64,000 nucleotides of DNA, taken from contig NZ_JACVBX010000004.1 in assembly GCF_014852585.1 (NCBI RefSeq), positions 310,001 to 374,000 on the forward strand. Direction: 5' to 3'. Below are positions 38,584 to 49,217 of the stretch, in pieces. Below the pieces are notes generated by a model that was not told the origin of the DNA, did not search any database, and saw only the letters and a list, made by a program, of their open reading frames with translations. How positions within the stretch are numbered: the first letter of the stretch is position 1; each line of letters begins with the position of its first letter. The translations under genes were made by a program, and so were the position numbers. Source of the DNA: Pseudomonas sp. PDM18 (GTDB lineage Bacteria > Pseudomonadota > Gammaproteobacteria > Pseudomonadales > Pseudomonadaceae).

Positions 38584-38750
38584 CCTCACCCCAGCCCTCT
38601 CCCAGAGGGAGAGGGGGCGGGTCGGCGTGGCGGTCAGTCTGGTGCTGTCCGGTAACTCCTCACAGCACCGTTACTTCAATGAGCGACTCACTTGCCGGAA
38701 ACTCCGGTCAGCTCCCTCTCCCGCTTGCGGGAGAGGGTTGGGGTGAGGGC
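38584..38750. repeat. Two inverted CCCTCACCCCAGCCC-type repeats
   Basis: CCCTCACCCCAGCCCTCTCC...GGGAGAGGGGG (38584-38618) and CTCCCTCTCCCGC...GCGGGAGAGGGTTGGGGTGAGGG (38711-38749) in opposite orientation, just after the pykF 3' end. Same family as 6222-6400 and 46243-46348. Confidence 0.65.
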
Positions 38751-38763
38751 GCTCTTGCTTCGC

Positions 38764-40190
38764 TTAAGCCTGCAAAGCCGGCGCTACGGTCTCGATGCGC
38801 AGCATGTTGGTGCTGCCCGGCTGGCCAAACGGCACTCCGGCGGTGATCACCACGGTGTCGCCACGGCGCGCCATACGCTGGGCCAGGGCGATGTCCAGGG
38901 CGGTGGAGCAGATCTCGTCGACATGGGCGAGCTGCGCGTTGACCACCGAATGGACGCCCCAGGCCACGGTAAGGCGGCGGGCGGATTTGAGTTGCGGGGT
39001 CAGGCTGAGGATCGGCGCCTTGGGCCGTTCGCGGGAGGCGCGCAGGGTCGAGGCGCCGGACTCGGTGTAGTTCACCAGCACCGCTACCGGCAGGATGCGG
39101 CTGATCCGGCGGATCGCGCAGCTGATGGCGTCGGAGACGGTGGCGTCCGGTTCCGGGCGGTTGATTTCCAGCGTGGCCTGGTAGTCCGGTTCGGCTTCGA
39201 CCTGGCGAATGATCTTCGCCATCATCTCCACCGCTTCACGCGGGTACTGGCCCGAGGCGCTCTCGGCGCTGAGCATCACGCAGTCGGCGCCTTCGCTGAC
39301 GGCGTTGGCGACGTCGGTCACCTCGGCGCGGGTAGGCGCCGGGGAGAAGCGCATGGATTCGAGCATCTGGGTTGCCACCACTACCGGGCGGCCGAGCTGA
39401 CGGCAGACCTGGATAATGCGCTTCTGGATGCCCGGCACGCTCTCGGCCGGCATCTCCACGCCCAGGTCGCCACGGGCAACCATGATCGCGTCGGACAGTT
39501 TGGCGATGGCTTCGATGGACTGCACCGCTGAAGGCTTCTCGATCTTGGCCATGAGGAAGGCCTTGTCGCCGATCAGCTCGCGGGCTTCCTCGATATCTTC
39601 GGGGCGCTGTACGAAGGACAGGGCCACCCAGTCCACGCCCAGCTCCAGGCCGAAGGTCAGGTCACGGCGGTCCTTGGCGGTCAGCGGGCTGAGCTTGAGC
39701 ACGGCTTCCGGAACGTTCACGCCCTTGCGGTCGGACAGCTCGCCGCTGTTCATCACGCGGGTCTCGATGGCATCGCTGTGGGCGTTGAGTACCTGCAGGC
39801 GAATCTTGCCGTCGTCCAGCAGCAGGCTCATGCCCGGCTCCAACGCCTGGATGATTTCCGGGTGGGGCAGGGTGACGCGCTTGTCGTCGCCCGGTGCGTC
39901 GTTCAGGTCGAGGGTGAAGGTCTGGCCTTTCTGCAGTTGCACCGCGCCGTCGGCGAAACGACCCACGCGCAGCTTCGGCCCTTGCAGGTCCATGAGGATG
40001 CCGATGGGGTAGTTCAGTTCGGCTTCCACTTCGCGCACCCAGGCGAAACGCTGGGCGTGGTCGTCGTATTCGCCGTGGCTGAAGTTCAGGCGGAACAGGT
40101 TGGCGCCGGCTTCCACCAGGGCGCGGATATCGTCGCGGCTTTTGATCGCCGGGCCCAGGGTGGCGAGAATTTTTACTTTTTTGTCAGGGG

Positions 40191-40194
<4 letters not shown>
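38764..40194 (-). CDS. pykF: Pyruvate kinase (PykF-like)
   Basis: Last step of glycolysis: phosphoenolpyruvate + ADP to pyruvate + ATP. 476 residues in the usual A-B-C domain order. Active-site motifs are visible: LATLGPAIKS, LFRLNFSHGEYDDH, the Lys region FLMAKIEKPSAVQSI and MVARGDLGVEMPAE; VMLSAESASGQYPREAV follows. It is the last gene of the glyoxylate operon, and its ATG overlaps the glycerate kinase stop (ATGA). In PAO1 the equivalent PA1498 has the same position, which suggests this isozyme mainly turns glyoxylate-derived PEP into pyruvate. Confidence 0.94.
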
Positions 40195-41462
<1,268 letters not shown>

Positions 41463-41646
41463 GACAGGCTCCGATGATTCTTGTTGTGGTGTTCCATGGC
41501 TCAGGCTTCTGCAGGGCAAAAGGCTCAGCGATGGAATCGAACATCCCGGCCGGCGAGGCCGTATTCCCTACGACCGGGTGTTCGAGTCGCTTTGCAGCGT
41601 GGCGGACGAGGCCACTCCCATAACTTCGCCCGTCACTTTGCTCTTT

Positions 41647-41726
41647 GGCGGATAACGCCGCTGGCGCTATGCGCCCTGCGTTGTCGTACCTCGCAGGGCG
41701 CATGAAGCGGAACGCTTCATGCGCCG
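41647..41726. repeat. Variant GCGGATAACGCC...GCGCC palindromes in the ttuD-glxR gap
   Basis: GGCGGATAACGCCGCTGGCGCTATGCGCC at 41647 and a palindrome GGCGCATGAAGCGGAACGCTTCATGCGCC ending at 41726, linked by CCTGCG/CGCAGG. It is a diverged member of the GTAGGGCGGATAAC family inside the 268-base intercistronic gap. The remaining part of the gap shows nothing I can name. Confidence 0.55.
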
Positions 41727-41730
41727 ATTC

Positions 41731-42621
41731 TCAGTCCTTGCGGATGGAGAAGTTGGCCATGTGCTCCAGGCCTTTGATCAGGCCGGAGTGGTCCCAGTTG
41801 CTGCCGCCGATGGCCGCGCAGGTGCTGAACACCTGTTGGGCATTGGCGGTGTTGGGCAGGTTCAGGCCCAGTTCGCGAGCGCCGGCCAGGGCCAGGTTGA
41901 GGTCCTTCTGGTGCAGGCTGATGCGGAAGCCCGGATCGAAGGTGCCCTTGACCATGCGGTCGCCGTGCACTTCGAGGATGCGCGAGGAGGCGAAGCCTCC
42001 CATCAGCGCTTCACGCACCTTGGCCGGGTCGGCGCCGTTCTTGGCGGCGAACAGCAGGGCTTCGGCGACGGCCTGGATGTTCAGGGCGACGATGATCTGG
42101 TTGGCCACCTTGGCAGTCTGGCCATCGCCATTGCCGCCGACGCGGGTGATGTTCTTGCCCATGGCCTGGAACAGCGGCAGGGCGCGTTCGAAGGTGTTCG
42201 GGCAGCCGCCGACCATGATGCTCAGGGACGCGGCCTTGGCGCCGACTTCACCGCCGGAAACCGGGGCGTCCAGGTACTGCGCGCCGGTGGCCTTGATCTT
42301 CTCGGCGAAGGTCTTGGTGGCGGTAGGGGAGATCGAGCTCATGTCGATCACCACCTTGTTCGGGCCCACGCCTTCGGCGATGCCGTCCTTGCGGAACAGC
42401 ACGTCTTCGACCTGCGGGGTGTCCGGGACCATCACGATGATGAACTCGGCTTCCTGGGCGACTTCCTTGGGGGTGGCCAGGCCGATGGCGCCGGCTTCGA
42501 CCAGGGCTGCCGGGGCGGCGTCGTGGTGGGTGGAAACGAAGATCTGGTGGCCGGCTTTCTGCAGGTTCTGCGCCATGGGCAGGCCCATGATGCCGGTGCC
42601 GATGAATCCGATTTTGGCCAT
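41731..42621 (-). CDS. glxR: Tartronate semialdehyde reductase
   Basis: Reduces tartronate semialdehyde to D-glycerate with NAD(P)H. 296 residues of the beta-hydroxyacid dehydrogenase family: Rossmann motif IGFIGTGIMGLPMAQNL, substrate loop LDAPVSGGEVGAKAASL, and catalytic Lys in GQTAKVANQIIVAL. Strong ribosome-binding site AGGAG. It lies between hyi and the glycerate kinase gene. Confidence 0.94.
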   Translation of the reverse strand: MAKIGFIGTGIMGLPMAQNLQKAGHQIFVSTHHDAAPAALVEAGAIGLATPKEVAQEAEFIIVMVPDTPQVEDVLFRKDGIAEGVGPNKVVIDMSSISPTATKTFAEKIKATGAQYLDAPVSGGEVGAKAASLSIMVGGCPNTFERALPLFQAMGKNITRVGGNGDGQTAKVANQIIVALNIQAVAEALLFAAKNGADPAKVREALMGGFASSRILEVHGDRMVKGTFDPGFRISLHQKDLNLALAGARELGLNLPNTANAQQVFSTCAAIGGSNWDHSGLIKGLEHMANFSIRKD

Positions 42622-42690
42622 GAGGAATTCTCCTGGTTGTTCTTGTTAGGCTGGCTGGCGCGCTGCGTACCCAGCGCGCCGGCCGGCGAA

Positions 42691-43473
42691 TCAGATGACG
42701 TTGTGGCTCTTCAGCCAGCCGAGGCCGGCTTCGGTGGTGGTCTTGGGCTTGTATTCGCAGCCGATCCAGCCGCGGTAGCCGATGCGGTCCAGGTGGTCGA
42801 ACAGGAAGCGGTAGTTGATCTCGCCGGTGCCCGGTTCGTGGCGGCCGGGGTTGTCGGCCAGCTGCACGTGGTTGATCGAGGCGAGGTTCTTCTCGATGGT
42901 CCGCGCCAGGTCACCTTCCATGATCTGCATGTGGTAGATGTCGTACTGCAGGAACAGGTTGGCGCTGCCGACCTTCTCGCGGATGTCCTGGGCCTGCTTC
43001 GTGGTCTGCAGGTAGAAGCCGGGAATGTCGAGGGTGTTGATCATTTCCATGACCAGCTTGATGCCCGCGGCTTCGAGCTTGCCTGCCGCGTACTCCAGGT
43101 TGTTCAGGAAGGTGTTCTCGATGGTCGCGCAGTCGTAGCCCTGAGGGCGGATGCCGGCCAGGCAGTTGACCTGGGTGTTGCCCAGGACCTTGGCGTAGGC
43201 GATGGCCTTGTCGACGCCGGCGCGGAATTCCTCGACGCGGTCCGGGTGGCAGGCGATGCCGCGCTCGCCCTTGGCCCAGTCGCCTGCAGGCAGGTTGAAC
43301 AGCACTTGTTCGAGCTTGTTGGCGTCCAGGCGGGCCTTGATCACCTCGGCCTCGACGTCATACGGAAAGAGGTACTCGACACCGCTGAAACCGGCACGCG
43401 CGGCGGCTTCGAAACGGTCGAGGAAGTCCACTTCGGTGAACAGCATGGACAGGTTGGCGCAGAAACGGGGCAT
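42691..43473 (-). CDS. hyi: Hydroxypyruvate isomerase
   Basis: Interconverts hydroxypyruvate and tartronate semialdehyde, the side product and intermediate of the glyoxylate carboligase route. 260 residues, TIM-barrel AP-endonuclease-2-like fold. Motifs include MPRFCANLSMLFTEVDFLDR at the start, CLAGIRPQG, VMEMINTLDIPGFYL with a metal Glu, and HVQLADNPGRHEPGTGEINY. ATG at 43473 gives the family N-terminus; the upstream start is not supported. Confidence 0.94.
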   Translation of the reverse strand: MPRFCANLSMLFTEVDFLDRFEAAARAGFSGVEYLFPYDVEAEVIKARLDANKLEQVLFNLPAGDWAKGERGIACHPDRVEEFRAGVDKAIAYAKVLGNTQVNCLAGIRPQGYDCATIENTFLNNLEYAAGKLEAAGIKLVMEMINTLDIPGFYLQTTKQAQDIREKVGSANLFLQYDIYHMQIMEGDLARTIEKNLASINHVQLADNPGRHEPGTGEINYRFLFDHLDRIGYRGWIGCEYKPKTTTEAGLGWLKSHNVI

Positions 43474-43532
43474 GGGGTCACTCCTGTTGAACGGGTGGTG
43501 CGTGACGCTCGGCTTCCTGATGAAAGAGAGCA

Positions 43533-43592
43533 GGGGGTGGGGGACTCCCCGCCAGGAAATGTCCACCCCCAGCTCCTCCCCGCAGGGAGGAG
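43533..43592 (-). other. Two hairpins in the gcl-hyi intercistronic gap
   Basis: Arms GGGGGTGG (43533-43540) and CCACCCCC (43563-43570) form one stem; CTCCTCCC-CGCA-GGGAGGAG (43573-43592) forms another. No T-run follows on the minus strand. They may stabilise the gcl message or reduce expression of downstream genes; this is inference. Confidence 0.5.
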
Positions 43593-43605
43593 TCGTGCGG
43601 ATCTG

Positions 43606-45381
43606 TCAGTCCAGCAGCGAGATGGCAGTGGGGGCGTCGATACCCTTGAGCGCCAGCTCTTCGAACTCATTGACCGCGTTGATTTCGGTACCCATGGAGA
43701 TGTTGGTGACGCGCTCCAGGATGACCTCGACCACTACCGGTACACGGTGCTGCTGCATCAGCTCGCGAGCCTGGGCGAAGGCCGCGCCGATCTGGTTCGG
43801 ATCGGTCACGCGGATCGCCTTGCAGCCCAGGCCCTCGACCACGGCCACGTGGTCGACGCCATAGCCGTTGAGTTCCGGCGCGTTGACGTTTTCGAACGCC
43901 AGCTGCACGCAGTAGTCGATGTCGAAGCCGCGCTGCGCCTGGCGGATCAGACCCAGGTAGGAGTTGTTCACCAGCACGTGGATGTACGGCAGGTTGAACT
44001 GCGCACCGGCGGCTAGCTCTTCGATCATGAACTGGAAGTCATAGTCGCCCGACAGCGCGACGACCTGGCGGCTCGGGTCGGCCTTGACCACGCCCAGCGC
44101 TGCCGGAATGGTCCAGCCCAGCGGGCCGGCCTGGCCGCAGTTGATCCAGTGGCGCGGCTTGTACACGTGGAGGAACTGCGCGCCGGCGATCTGCGACAGA
44201 CCGATGGTGCTGACGTAGCAGGTGTCCTTGCCGAAGAACTCGTTCATCTCTTCGTAGACGCGCTGCGGCTTGACCGGCACGTTGTCGAAGTGGGTCTTGC
44301 GCTGCAGGGTGCGCTTGCGCTCGCGGCAGGACTCGACCCAGGCGCTGCGGTCCTTCAGCTTGCCGGCGGCTTTCCACTCGCGGGCCACTTCCAGGAACAC
44401 GTCCAGGGCGGAACCGGCGTCGGAAACTATCCCTAAGTCCGGGGTGAACACGCGGCCGATCTGGGTTGGTTCGATGTCCACGTGGACGAACTTGCGGCCT
44501 GCGGTGTAGACGTCGACCGAGCCGGTGTGGCGGTTGGCCCAGCGGTTGCCGATGCCGAACACCATGTCCGACTCCAGCACGGTGGCGTTGCCGTAGCGGT
44601 GCGAAGTCTGCAGACCGCACATGCCGGCCATCAGCGGGTGATCGTCAGGGATGGTGCCCCAGCCCATCAGGGTCGGCACCACCGGCACGCCAGTCAGCTC
44701 GGCGAATTCCACCAGCTTGTCGGAAGCGTCGGCGTTGATGATGCCGCCGCCGGCGCAGATCAGCGGACGCTCGGCGTCATTGAGCAGGGCCAGGGCTTTC
44801 TCGGCCTGGGCGCGGGTGGCCTTGGGCTTGTTCACCGCCAGCGGCTCGTAGGCGTCGATGTCGAATTCGATCTCGGCCATCTGCACGTCGAACGGCAGGT
44901 CGATCAGCACCGGGCCGGGACGGCCGCTGCGCATTTCGAAGAAGGCCTTCTGGAAGGCGTAGGGCACCTGGCCCGGCTCCAGCACGGTGGTCGCCCACTT
45001 GGTGACCGGCTTGACGATGCTGGTGATATCCACGGCCTGGAAGTCTTCCTTGTGCATGCGCGCACGGGGAGCCTGGCCGGTGATGCAGAGAATCGGGATG
45101 GAGTCGGCGGAAGCCGAGTACAGGCCGGTGACCATGTCGGTGCCGGCGGGGCCGGAGGTGCCGATGCACACGCCGATGTTGCCGGCGTTGGTGCGGGTGT
45201 AGCCCTCGGCCATGTGCGAGGCGCCTTCCACGTGGCGGGCCAGGACGTGATCGATGCCACCGAGTTTCTTCATGGCCGCATACATGGGGTTGATGGCGGC
45301 GCCCGGCACGCCGAAGGCGGTATCGACACCTTCGCGACGCATGACGAGTACGGCAGCCTCGATTGCTCTCATTCTGGCCAT
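43606..45381 (-). CDS. gcl: Glyoxylate carboligase
   Basis: Thiamine-diphosphate and FAD enzyme that joins two glyoxylates to tartronate semialdehyde plus CO2, 591 residues. N-terminal Pyr domain begins [18 protein letters not shown]. Val51 in [13 protein letters not shown] stands where other ThDP enzymes have the catalytic Glu, which is the diagnostic feature of Gcl. The C-terminal domain has the ThDP/Mg motif [16 protein letters not shown] at 45381 is preceded by GAGGAAC. First gene of gcl-hyi-glxR-ttuD-pykF; TTGTATACAA-like sites lie upstream. Confidence 0.96.
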   Translation of the reverse strand: MARMRAIEAAVLVMRREGVDTAFGVPGAAINPMYAAMKKLGGIDHVLARHVEGASHMAEGYTRTNAGNIGVCIGTSGPAGTDMVTGLYSASADSIPILCITGQAPRARMHKEDFQAVDITSIVKPVTKWATTVLEPGQVPYAFQKAFFEMRSGRPGPVLIDLPFDVQMAEIEFDIDAYEPLAVNKPKATRAQAEKALALLNDAERPLICAGGGIINADASDKLVEFAELTGVPVVPTLMGWGTIPDDHPLMAGMCGLQTSHRYGNATVLESDMVFGIGNRWANRHTGSVDVYTAGRKFVHVDIEPTQIGRVFTPDLGIVSDAGSALDVFLEVAREWKAAGKLKDRSAWVESCRERKRTLQRKTHFDNVPVKPQRVYEEMNEFFGKDTCYVSTIGLSQIAGAQFLHVYKPRHWINCGQAGPLGWTIPAALGVVKADPSRQVVALSGDYDFQFMIEELAAGAQFNLPYIHVLVNNSYLGLIRQAQRGFDIDYCVQLAFENVNAPELNGYGVDHVAVVEGLGCKAIRVTDPNQIGAAFAQARELMQQHRVPVVVEVILERVTNISMGTEINAVNEFEELALKGIDAPTAISLLD

Positions 45382-45407
45382 ATTTTGTTCCTCGGTTCTT
45401 ATACTGA

Positions 45408-45574
45408 TTGTGTACAAAAGTTGAGGCGATTCTAGGCAGGCAATTCGACGAAGGTCAAGACTGGTTGTATACGAGGGACTGAGTGGTAATTTTTCCATGA
45501 AAGCCTTCTATTCTGGGGCTTTCGCAGAAAACCTGAACGCAGGGTCAAGCTATCGTTTGAAAAAATGTATACAA
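45408..45574. promoter_or_regulatory. Three TTGTATACAA-type operators between gcl and the HbpS-like gene
   Basis: TTGTGTACAA (45408-45417), TTGTATACGA (45465-45474) and ATGTATACAA (45565-45574) are variants of one palindrome. This type of site (TTGTATACAA) is common for GntR/FadR-class repressors. They flank the start region of gcl and lie upstream of the divergent HbpS-like gene. The gap 45382-45736 is unusually AT-rich for this genome. The regulator is not adjacent; the nearest is a TetR protein 1 kb away, whose class normally prefers other sites. Confidence 0.6.
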
Positions 45575-45736
45575 AAATAGATGTGAATTGTCCTTTTCAG
45601 TTGCTTTGATTGAGACCTTCGGCTACTAGATTGCGTACAGATTTCTGATACGCGTGTGCGCAGCTTTGACCTGTGCATGGCGTGGCCCCGGCTTACCGAC
45701 CTTGAACCGCCTTATCAACTTGAAGAGGAAAACCTC

Positions 45737-46168
45737 ATGACCACTCTGAGCCTGGAAACCGCACTGGACATCACCCGTCACGCCCTGGTCGCCAGCCGCG
45801 AGCTGTCCACCGCGCCGCTGACCATCGCTGTGCTGGATGCCGGCGGGCACCTGCTGAGCCTGCAGCGCGAGGACGGCGCGAGCATGCTTCGCCCGCAGAT
45901 CGCCATTGGCAAGGCGTGGGGCGCCGTGGCGCTGGGCAAGTCGTCGCGCGTGCTGGCGGCGGACGCTCAGCAGCGCCCATCGTTCATCGCCGCGGTGAAC
46001 ACCCTGGCGCAAGGCAACGTGGTGCCCGCACCCGGCGGCGTGCTGATCCGCAATTCGGCTAATGAAGTGATTGGTGCCATCGGCATCAGCGGCGACGTCT
46101 CGGACATCGATGAGCAATGCGCGATCCGTGGCGTGCAGGCGCTGGGCTTGGTGGCTGACGCGGGCTGA
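45737..46168 (+). CDS. GlcG/HbpS-family heme-binding-like protein
   Basis: A 143-residue protein of the GlcG/HbpS (DUF336) family, often next to glycolate, glyoxylate or diol-utilisation genes. Motifs: SLETALDITRHALVASRE, VAVLDAGGH-like segment IAVLDAGGHLLSL, and GGVLIRNSANEVIGAIGISGD. No signal peptide. ATG at 45737 follows AGAGGAAAA. Its position divergent from gcl with shared operators supports a role tied to glyoxylate metabolism, possibly redox or heme sensing, but molecular function is unproven. Confidence 0.82.
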   Translation: MTTLSLETALDITRHALVASRELSTAPLTIAVLDAGGHLLSLQREDGASMLRPQIAIGKAWGAVALGKSSRVLAADAQQRPSFIAAVNTLAQGNVVPAPGGVLIRNSANEVIGAIGISGDVSDIDEQCAIRGVQALGLVADAG

Positions 46169-46242
46169 TCGAAGAAGGGGAGGGCGCGCGCCAGTCGCGC
46201 GTCTGTCCCGCTCCTGCTCGATATTTTTGCACTCGGGCCGGC

Positions 46243-46348
46243 CCTCACCCTAGCCCTCTCCCAAGGGGAGAGGGGACCGTTCGGTGCAGGGAGAAACTGC
46301 CGTATCAGCCGGTACGTTCAGCTCCCTCTCCCTTTGGGAGAGGGGAGG
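46243..46348. repeat. Two CCCTCACCCTAGCCC / CTCCCTCTCCC repeats
   Basis: CCCTCACCCTAGCCC followed by CTCTCCCAAGGGGAGAG (46243-46277) and GCTCCCTCTCCCTTTGGGAGAGGGG (46321-46345), plus shared flank CGTTCGGTGCAGG also present near 15081-15093 and 15151-15163. They separate convergent hbpS-like and tetR genes. Confidence 0.65.
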
Positions 46349-46401
46349 CCCAGCGATCGACTTCCCAGAGAAGTCAGTTGCTCTCGGCGCTGAGTTTCAG
46401 C

Positions 46402-47055
46402 TCAGATCGACAACGGCCGCAAACGCCCCTGCGGCTTCGGCTCGGTGCCGCCATCCGGCGCGGTGCCGCGCAGCACCAGGCGGGTGATGGTCTCGGTGGC
46501 GGCTTCGAAGTCCGCATCGCTCAAGCTGGTCTTCCCGGTGACCATGGAGATCTGCCAGTCGAAATCGGCGTAGGTCTGGGTCGCCGCCCATATGGTGAAC
46601 AGCAGGTGGTGCGGATCCACCGGCGCCAACAGGCCACGGTCGATCCAGCTTTGCAGGCAGGCGATGTTGCGCTGTGCCTGGGCGTTCAGCTCATCCAGGT
46701 ATTCCTTGGGCAGGTGCGGCGCTCCGTGCATCAGCTCGCTGGCGAACACCTTCGACGCGTGCGGCAGCTCCTGGGAAATCTTCACCTTGGAACGGATATA
46801 GGCGCGCAACGCCTCGCTCGGCTCGTCATCCTCGCGGAACGGCGCGGAGGCTTGCAGCAGCGGCTCCACCACGCTTTCCAGTACGCAGCGGTAGAGGTTT
46901 TCCTTGGACTGGAAGTAGTAGTAGACGTTGGGCTTGGGCAGCCCGGCGCGAGCGGCGATGTCGCTGGTCTTGGTCGCCGCGAAACCCTTCTCGGCGAATT
47001 CCTCGCTGGCTGCGCGCAGGATGAGGCGACGGTTACGCTCGCGAATGCTGGTCAT
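46402..47055 (-). CDS. TetR-family regulator (RutR-like)
   Basis: A 217-residue TetR repressor. N-terminal helix-turn-helix ~15-60: RLILRAASEEFAEKGFAATK then SDIAARAGLPKPNVYYYFQS. The C-terminal ligand domain resembles the RutR/YcdC C-terminal family (HASKVFASELMHGAPHL, DPHHLLFTIWAATQTYADF). RutR controls pyrimidine breakdown in E. coli; here the target is unknown. It is divergent from moaA and corresponds to PA1504. A perfect palindrome between the two genes may be its operator. Confidence 0.88.
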   Translation of the reverse strand: MTSIRERNRRLILRAASEEFAEKGFAATKTSDIAARAGLPKPNVYYYFQSKENLYRCVLESVVEPLLQASAPFREDDEPSEALRAYIRSKVKISQELPHASKVFASELMHGAPHLPKEYLDELNAQAQRNIACLQSWIDRGLLAPVDPHHLLFTIWAATQTYADFDWQISMVTGKTSLSDADFEAATETITRLVLRGTAPDGGTEPKPQGRLRPLSI

Positions 47056-47169
47056 TGGCTGGTCTTCTTTCTTTTATTGCTGTTGTCACAGAACAGAGCC
47101 GGGCATGGTAGCACCGGGCTCTTGAGCCCCTCAACTCGGCCCTCTCGCGGCACTTGCATGCAGTTTCCT

Positions 47170-47181
47170 GACTCGCGAGTC
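47170..47181. promoter_or_regulatory. Palindrome GACTCGCGAGTC between tetR and moaA
   Basis: A perfect 12-base palindrome (extending as CTGACTCG/CGAGTCGG) midway in the divergent gap, followed by TTTTG. A TetR-type operator is the simplest reading; a weak hairpin terminator is the alternative. Confidence 0.35.
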
Positions 47182-47266
47182 GGTTTTGTGTGTACAGCGG
47201 AGGCGTTCTGAGGTATTTCTAGCGGACTTTCGTTCGGCCCCCGCCATCCGGAACCACCCACTGCCC

Positions 47267-48262
47267 ATGTCCGACTTCCAGTTGGTCGACCCCTTCGGTC
47301 GACGCATCACCTACCTGCGCCTGTCGGTCACCGACCGTTGCGATTTCCGCTGCACCTACTGCATGAGCGAAGACATGCAGTTCCTGCCGCGTGACCAGGT
47401 ATTGAGCCTGGAGGAGCTGGAAGCCGTCGCCGACGCTTTCATCGGGCTGGGTGTGAAGCGCATCCGCATCACCGGCGGCGAGCCGCTGGTGCGCAAGGGC
47501 CTGACCGGCCTGCTGGCGAGACTGGGCGCACGCCCCGAACTGGACGATCTTTCCATTACCACCAATGGCTCGCAACTGCGCGAGCGTGCTGTCGAACTGC
47601 GCGCGGCCGGCGTGCGCCGCCTGAATATCAGCCTTGACTCGCTGCGCCGCGAACGTTTCGCCGCCTTCACCCGTTCCGACAAGCTGGAGCAGGTTCTCGA
47701 CGGCATCGACGCCGCCCGCGAGGCCGGTTTCGAGCGCATCAAGCTCAATGCCGTTGTGCAGAAGGGCCGCAACGACGACGAAGTCTGCGACTTGGTGACC
47801 TTCGCCTTGGAGAAGGGCATCGACATCAGCTTCATCGAGGAGATGCCGCTGGGCAGCGTCAGCAGCCACGAGCGCAAGCAGACCTTGTGCAGCAGCGACG
47901 AAGTCCGCGCGCAGCTCGCCGAGCGCTGGCAACTGCTACCGACGCCGGAGCGCAGTGGTGGTCCGTCGCGCTACTACCGCATCGACGGCTATGCCAGTCG
48001 TATCGGCTTCATCTCCCCGCACAGCCACAATTTCTGCGGCGACTGCAACCGGGTGCGGGTCACCGCCGAAGGCAAGCTGGTGCTCTGCCTGGGGCACGAA
48101 GGTGCGCTGGACTTGCGACAATTGCTCCGCGAGCACCCCGGTGATGGCGCGCGCCTGCGCGAAGCACTGATGCAGGCGCTGCAGCTCAAGCCCGAACGCC
48201 ATCATTTCGAGGCCGACCAGCAGGTGCAGGTGCTGCGCTTCATGAGCATGACCGGCGGCTGA
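47267..48262 (+). CDS. moaA: GTP 3',8-cyclase MoaA (molybdenum cofactor synthesis)
   Basis: Radical SAM enzyme for the first step of molybdenum cofactor synthesis (GTP to 3',8-cyclo-GTP). 331 residues: the radical-SAM CxxxCxxC motif in DRCDFRCTYCMSE, the C-terminal [4Fe-4S] ligands in FCGDCNRVRVTAEGKLVLCLG, and the functional C-terminal Gly-Gly (SMTGG). ATG at 47267 fits MoaA; the longer frame is spurious. This is the equivalent of PA1505 (moaA2), a stand-alone copy. NapA in this window needs the cofactor. Confidence 0.94.
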   Translation: MSDFQLVDPFGRRITYLRLSVTDRCDFRCTYCMSEDMQFLPRDQVLSLEELEAVADAFIGLGVKRIRITGGEPLVRKGLTGLLARLGARPELDDLSITTNGSQLRERAVELRAAGVRRLNISLDSLRRERFAAFTRSDKLEQVLDGIDAAREAGFERIKLNAVVQKGRNDDEVCDLVTFALEKGIDISFIEEMPLGSVSSHERKQTLCSSDEVRAQLAERWQLLPTPERSGGPSRYYRIDGYASRIGFISPHSHNFCGDCNRVRVTAEGKLVLCLGHEGALDLRQLLREHPGDGARLREALMQALQLKPERHHFEADQQVQVLRFMSMTGG

Positions 48263-48327
48263 GTCCGCCACGGCGGGCACCCGGCCCGCCGGACAGAACA
48301 AAAACAACAGGCAACAAGGAGAGTCGT

Positions 48328-49158
48328 TTGAAGCTCAAGGCATTCTGCTGCGCGCTCGCCAGCATCCTTTCCAGCGGTATTTCAGGTGTCGCCATGGCGC
48401 AGACCTACGTCGTCGGCGTTGAGAACCTCGCGTTCGCCCCGCACTACAGCACCGATGCGCAGGGCAATTACCAGGGCTTCGCCCGCGAGGTGCTGGACCT
48501 GTTCGCCAGCACCAGCGGCATCACCCTGGAGTATCGTCCGCTGCCGGTGGACGCGCTGCTGCCGGCATTGCTGTCCGACCAGGTCGATCTCAAGTTCCCG
48601 GACAACCCCAACTGGGCGCCCGAGCAGAAGGCCGGGAAAACCCTGCGCTACAGCCAGCCGGTGACCGAATACGTCGATGGCGTGCTGGTGGCGCCGGAGC
48701 GGCTGGGTCAGGGCGTCGGAGCCTTGAAGCGGCTGGCGCTGGTGGATGGCTGGACGCCGCGTGGTTACGAGCGGCTGGTGCAGGCCGGGCAGATCGCCCT
48801 CGCGCCCAGCGCCGACCTCAAGCAGATGATCCATACCGCGCTGAAGAAGCAGGCCGACGGCGTCTACTTCAACGTCGTAGTTGCCACCTTCTATCTGGAC
48901 AACATCCGAGCGAAGCCGGGGGCGCTGGTATTCGATCCTTCGCTACCGCACACGCGCAGCGCCTTTCACCTGTCCACGCTCAAGCACGCCGAGCTGATCG
49001 AGCGCTTCGACCGCTTCCTCGTCGACCACACCAGGGAGTTGGTCGCGATCAAGGCCAAGTACGGCGTCGAGGCGAGCCTCGATTCCGAGCACCTGGGCGT
49101 CGAGCAGTGGAAAGTGGATTTCCTCGAGCGCCAGAAAGCGAAACAGAAGTCGCCGTGA
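48328..49158 (+). CDS. Periplasmic solute-binding protein (SBP family 3-like)
   Basis: A 276-residue exported protein with a signal peptide (~1-24, GVAMA-QT) and a family-3 binding fold (YVVGVENLAFAPHYST; GFAREVLDLFASTSGITLEY; AFHLSTLKHAELIERFDRF). It begins with TTG at 48328, supported by AAGGAG seven bases upstream; no ATG fits. No ABC permease or ATPase is adjacent, so it may be an orphan receptor or sensory protein. It follows moaA after 65 bases. Ligand unknown. Confidence 0.82.
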   Translation: MKLKAFCCALASILSSGISGVAMAQTYVVGVENLAFAPHYSTDAQGNYQGFAREVLDLFASTSGITLEYRPLPVDALLPALLSDQVDLKFPDNPNWAPEQKAGKTLRYSQPVTEYVDGVLVAPERLGQGVGALKRLALVDGWTPRGYERLVQAGQIALAPSADLKQMIHTALKKQADGVYFNVVVATFYLDNIRAKPGALVFDPSLPHTRSAFHLSTLKHAELIERFDRFLVDHTRELVAIKAKYGVEASLDSEHLGVEQWKVDFLERQKAKQKSP

Positions 49159-49217
49159 ACCGCCTTCTTCCCTAAAATCGCGGCTGCCGTTTGCGCGCCA
49201 GCCGTAGGGAGGATGAA

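Noticed and set aside
41719..44016. A 765-codon frame opposite glxR, hyi and gcl
   Set aside because: It spans three real genes with known motifs on the minus strand.
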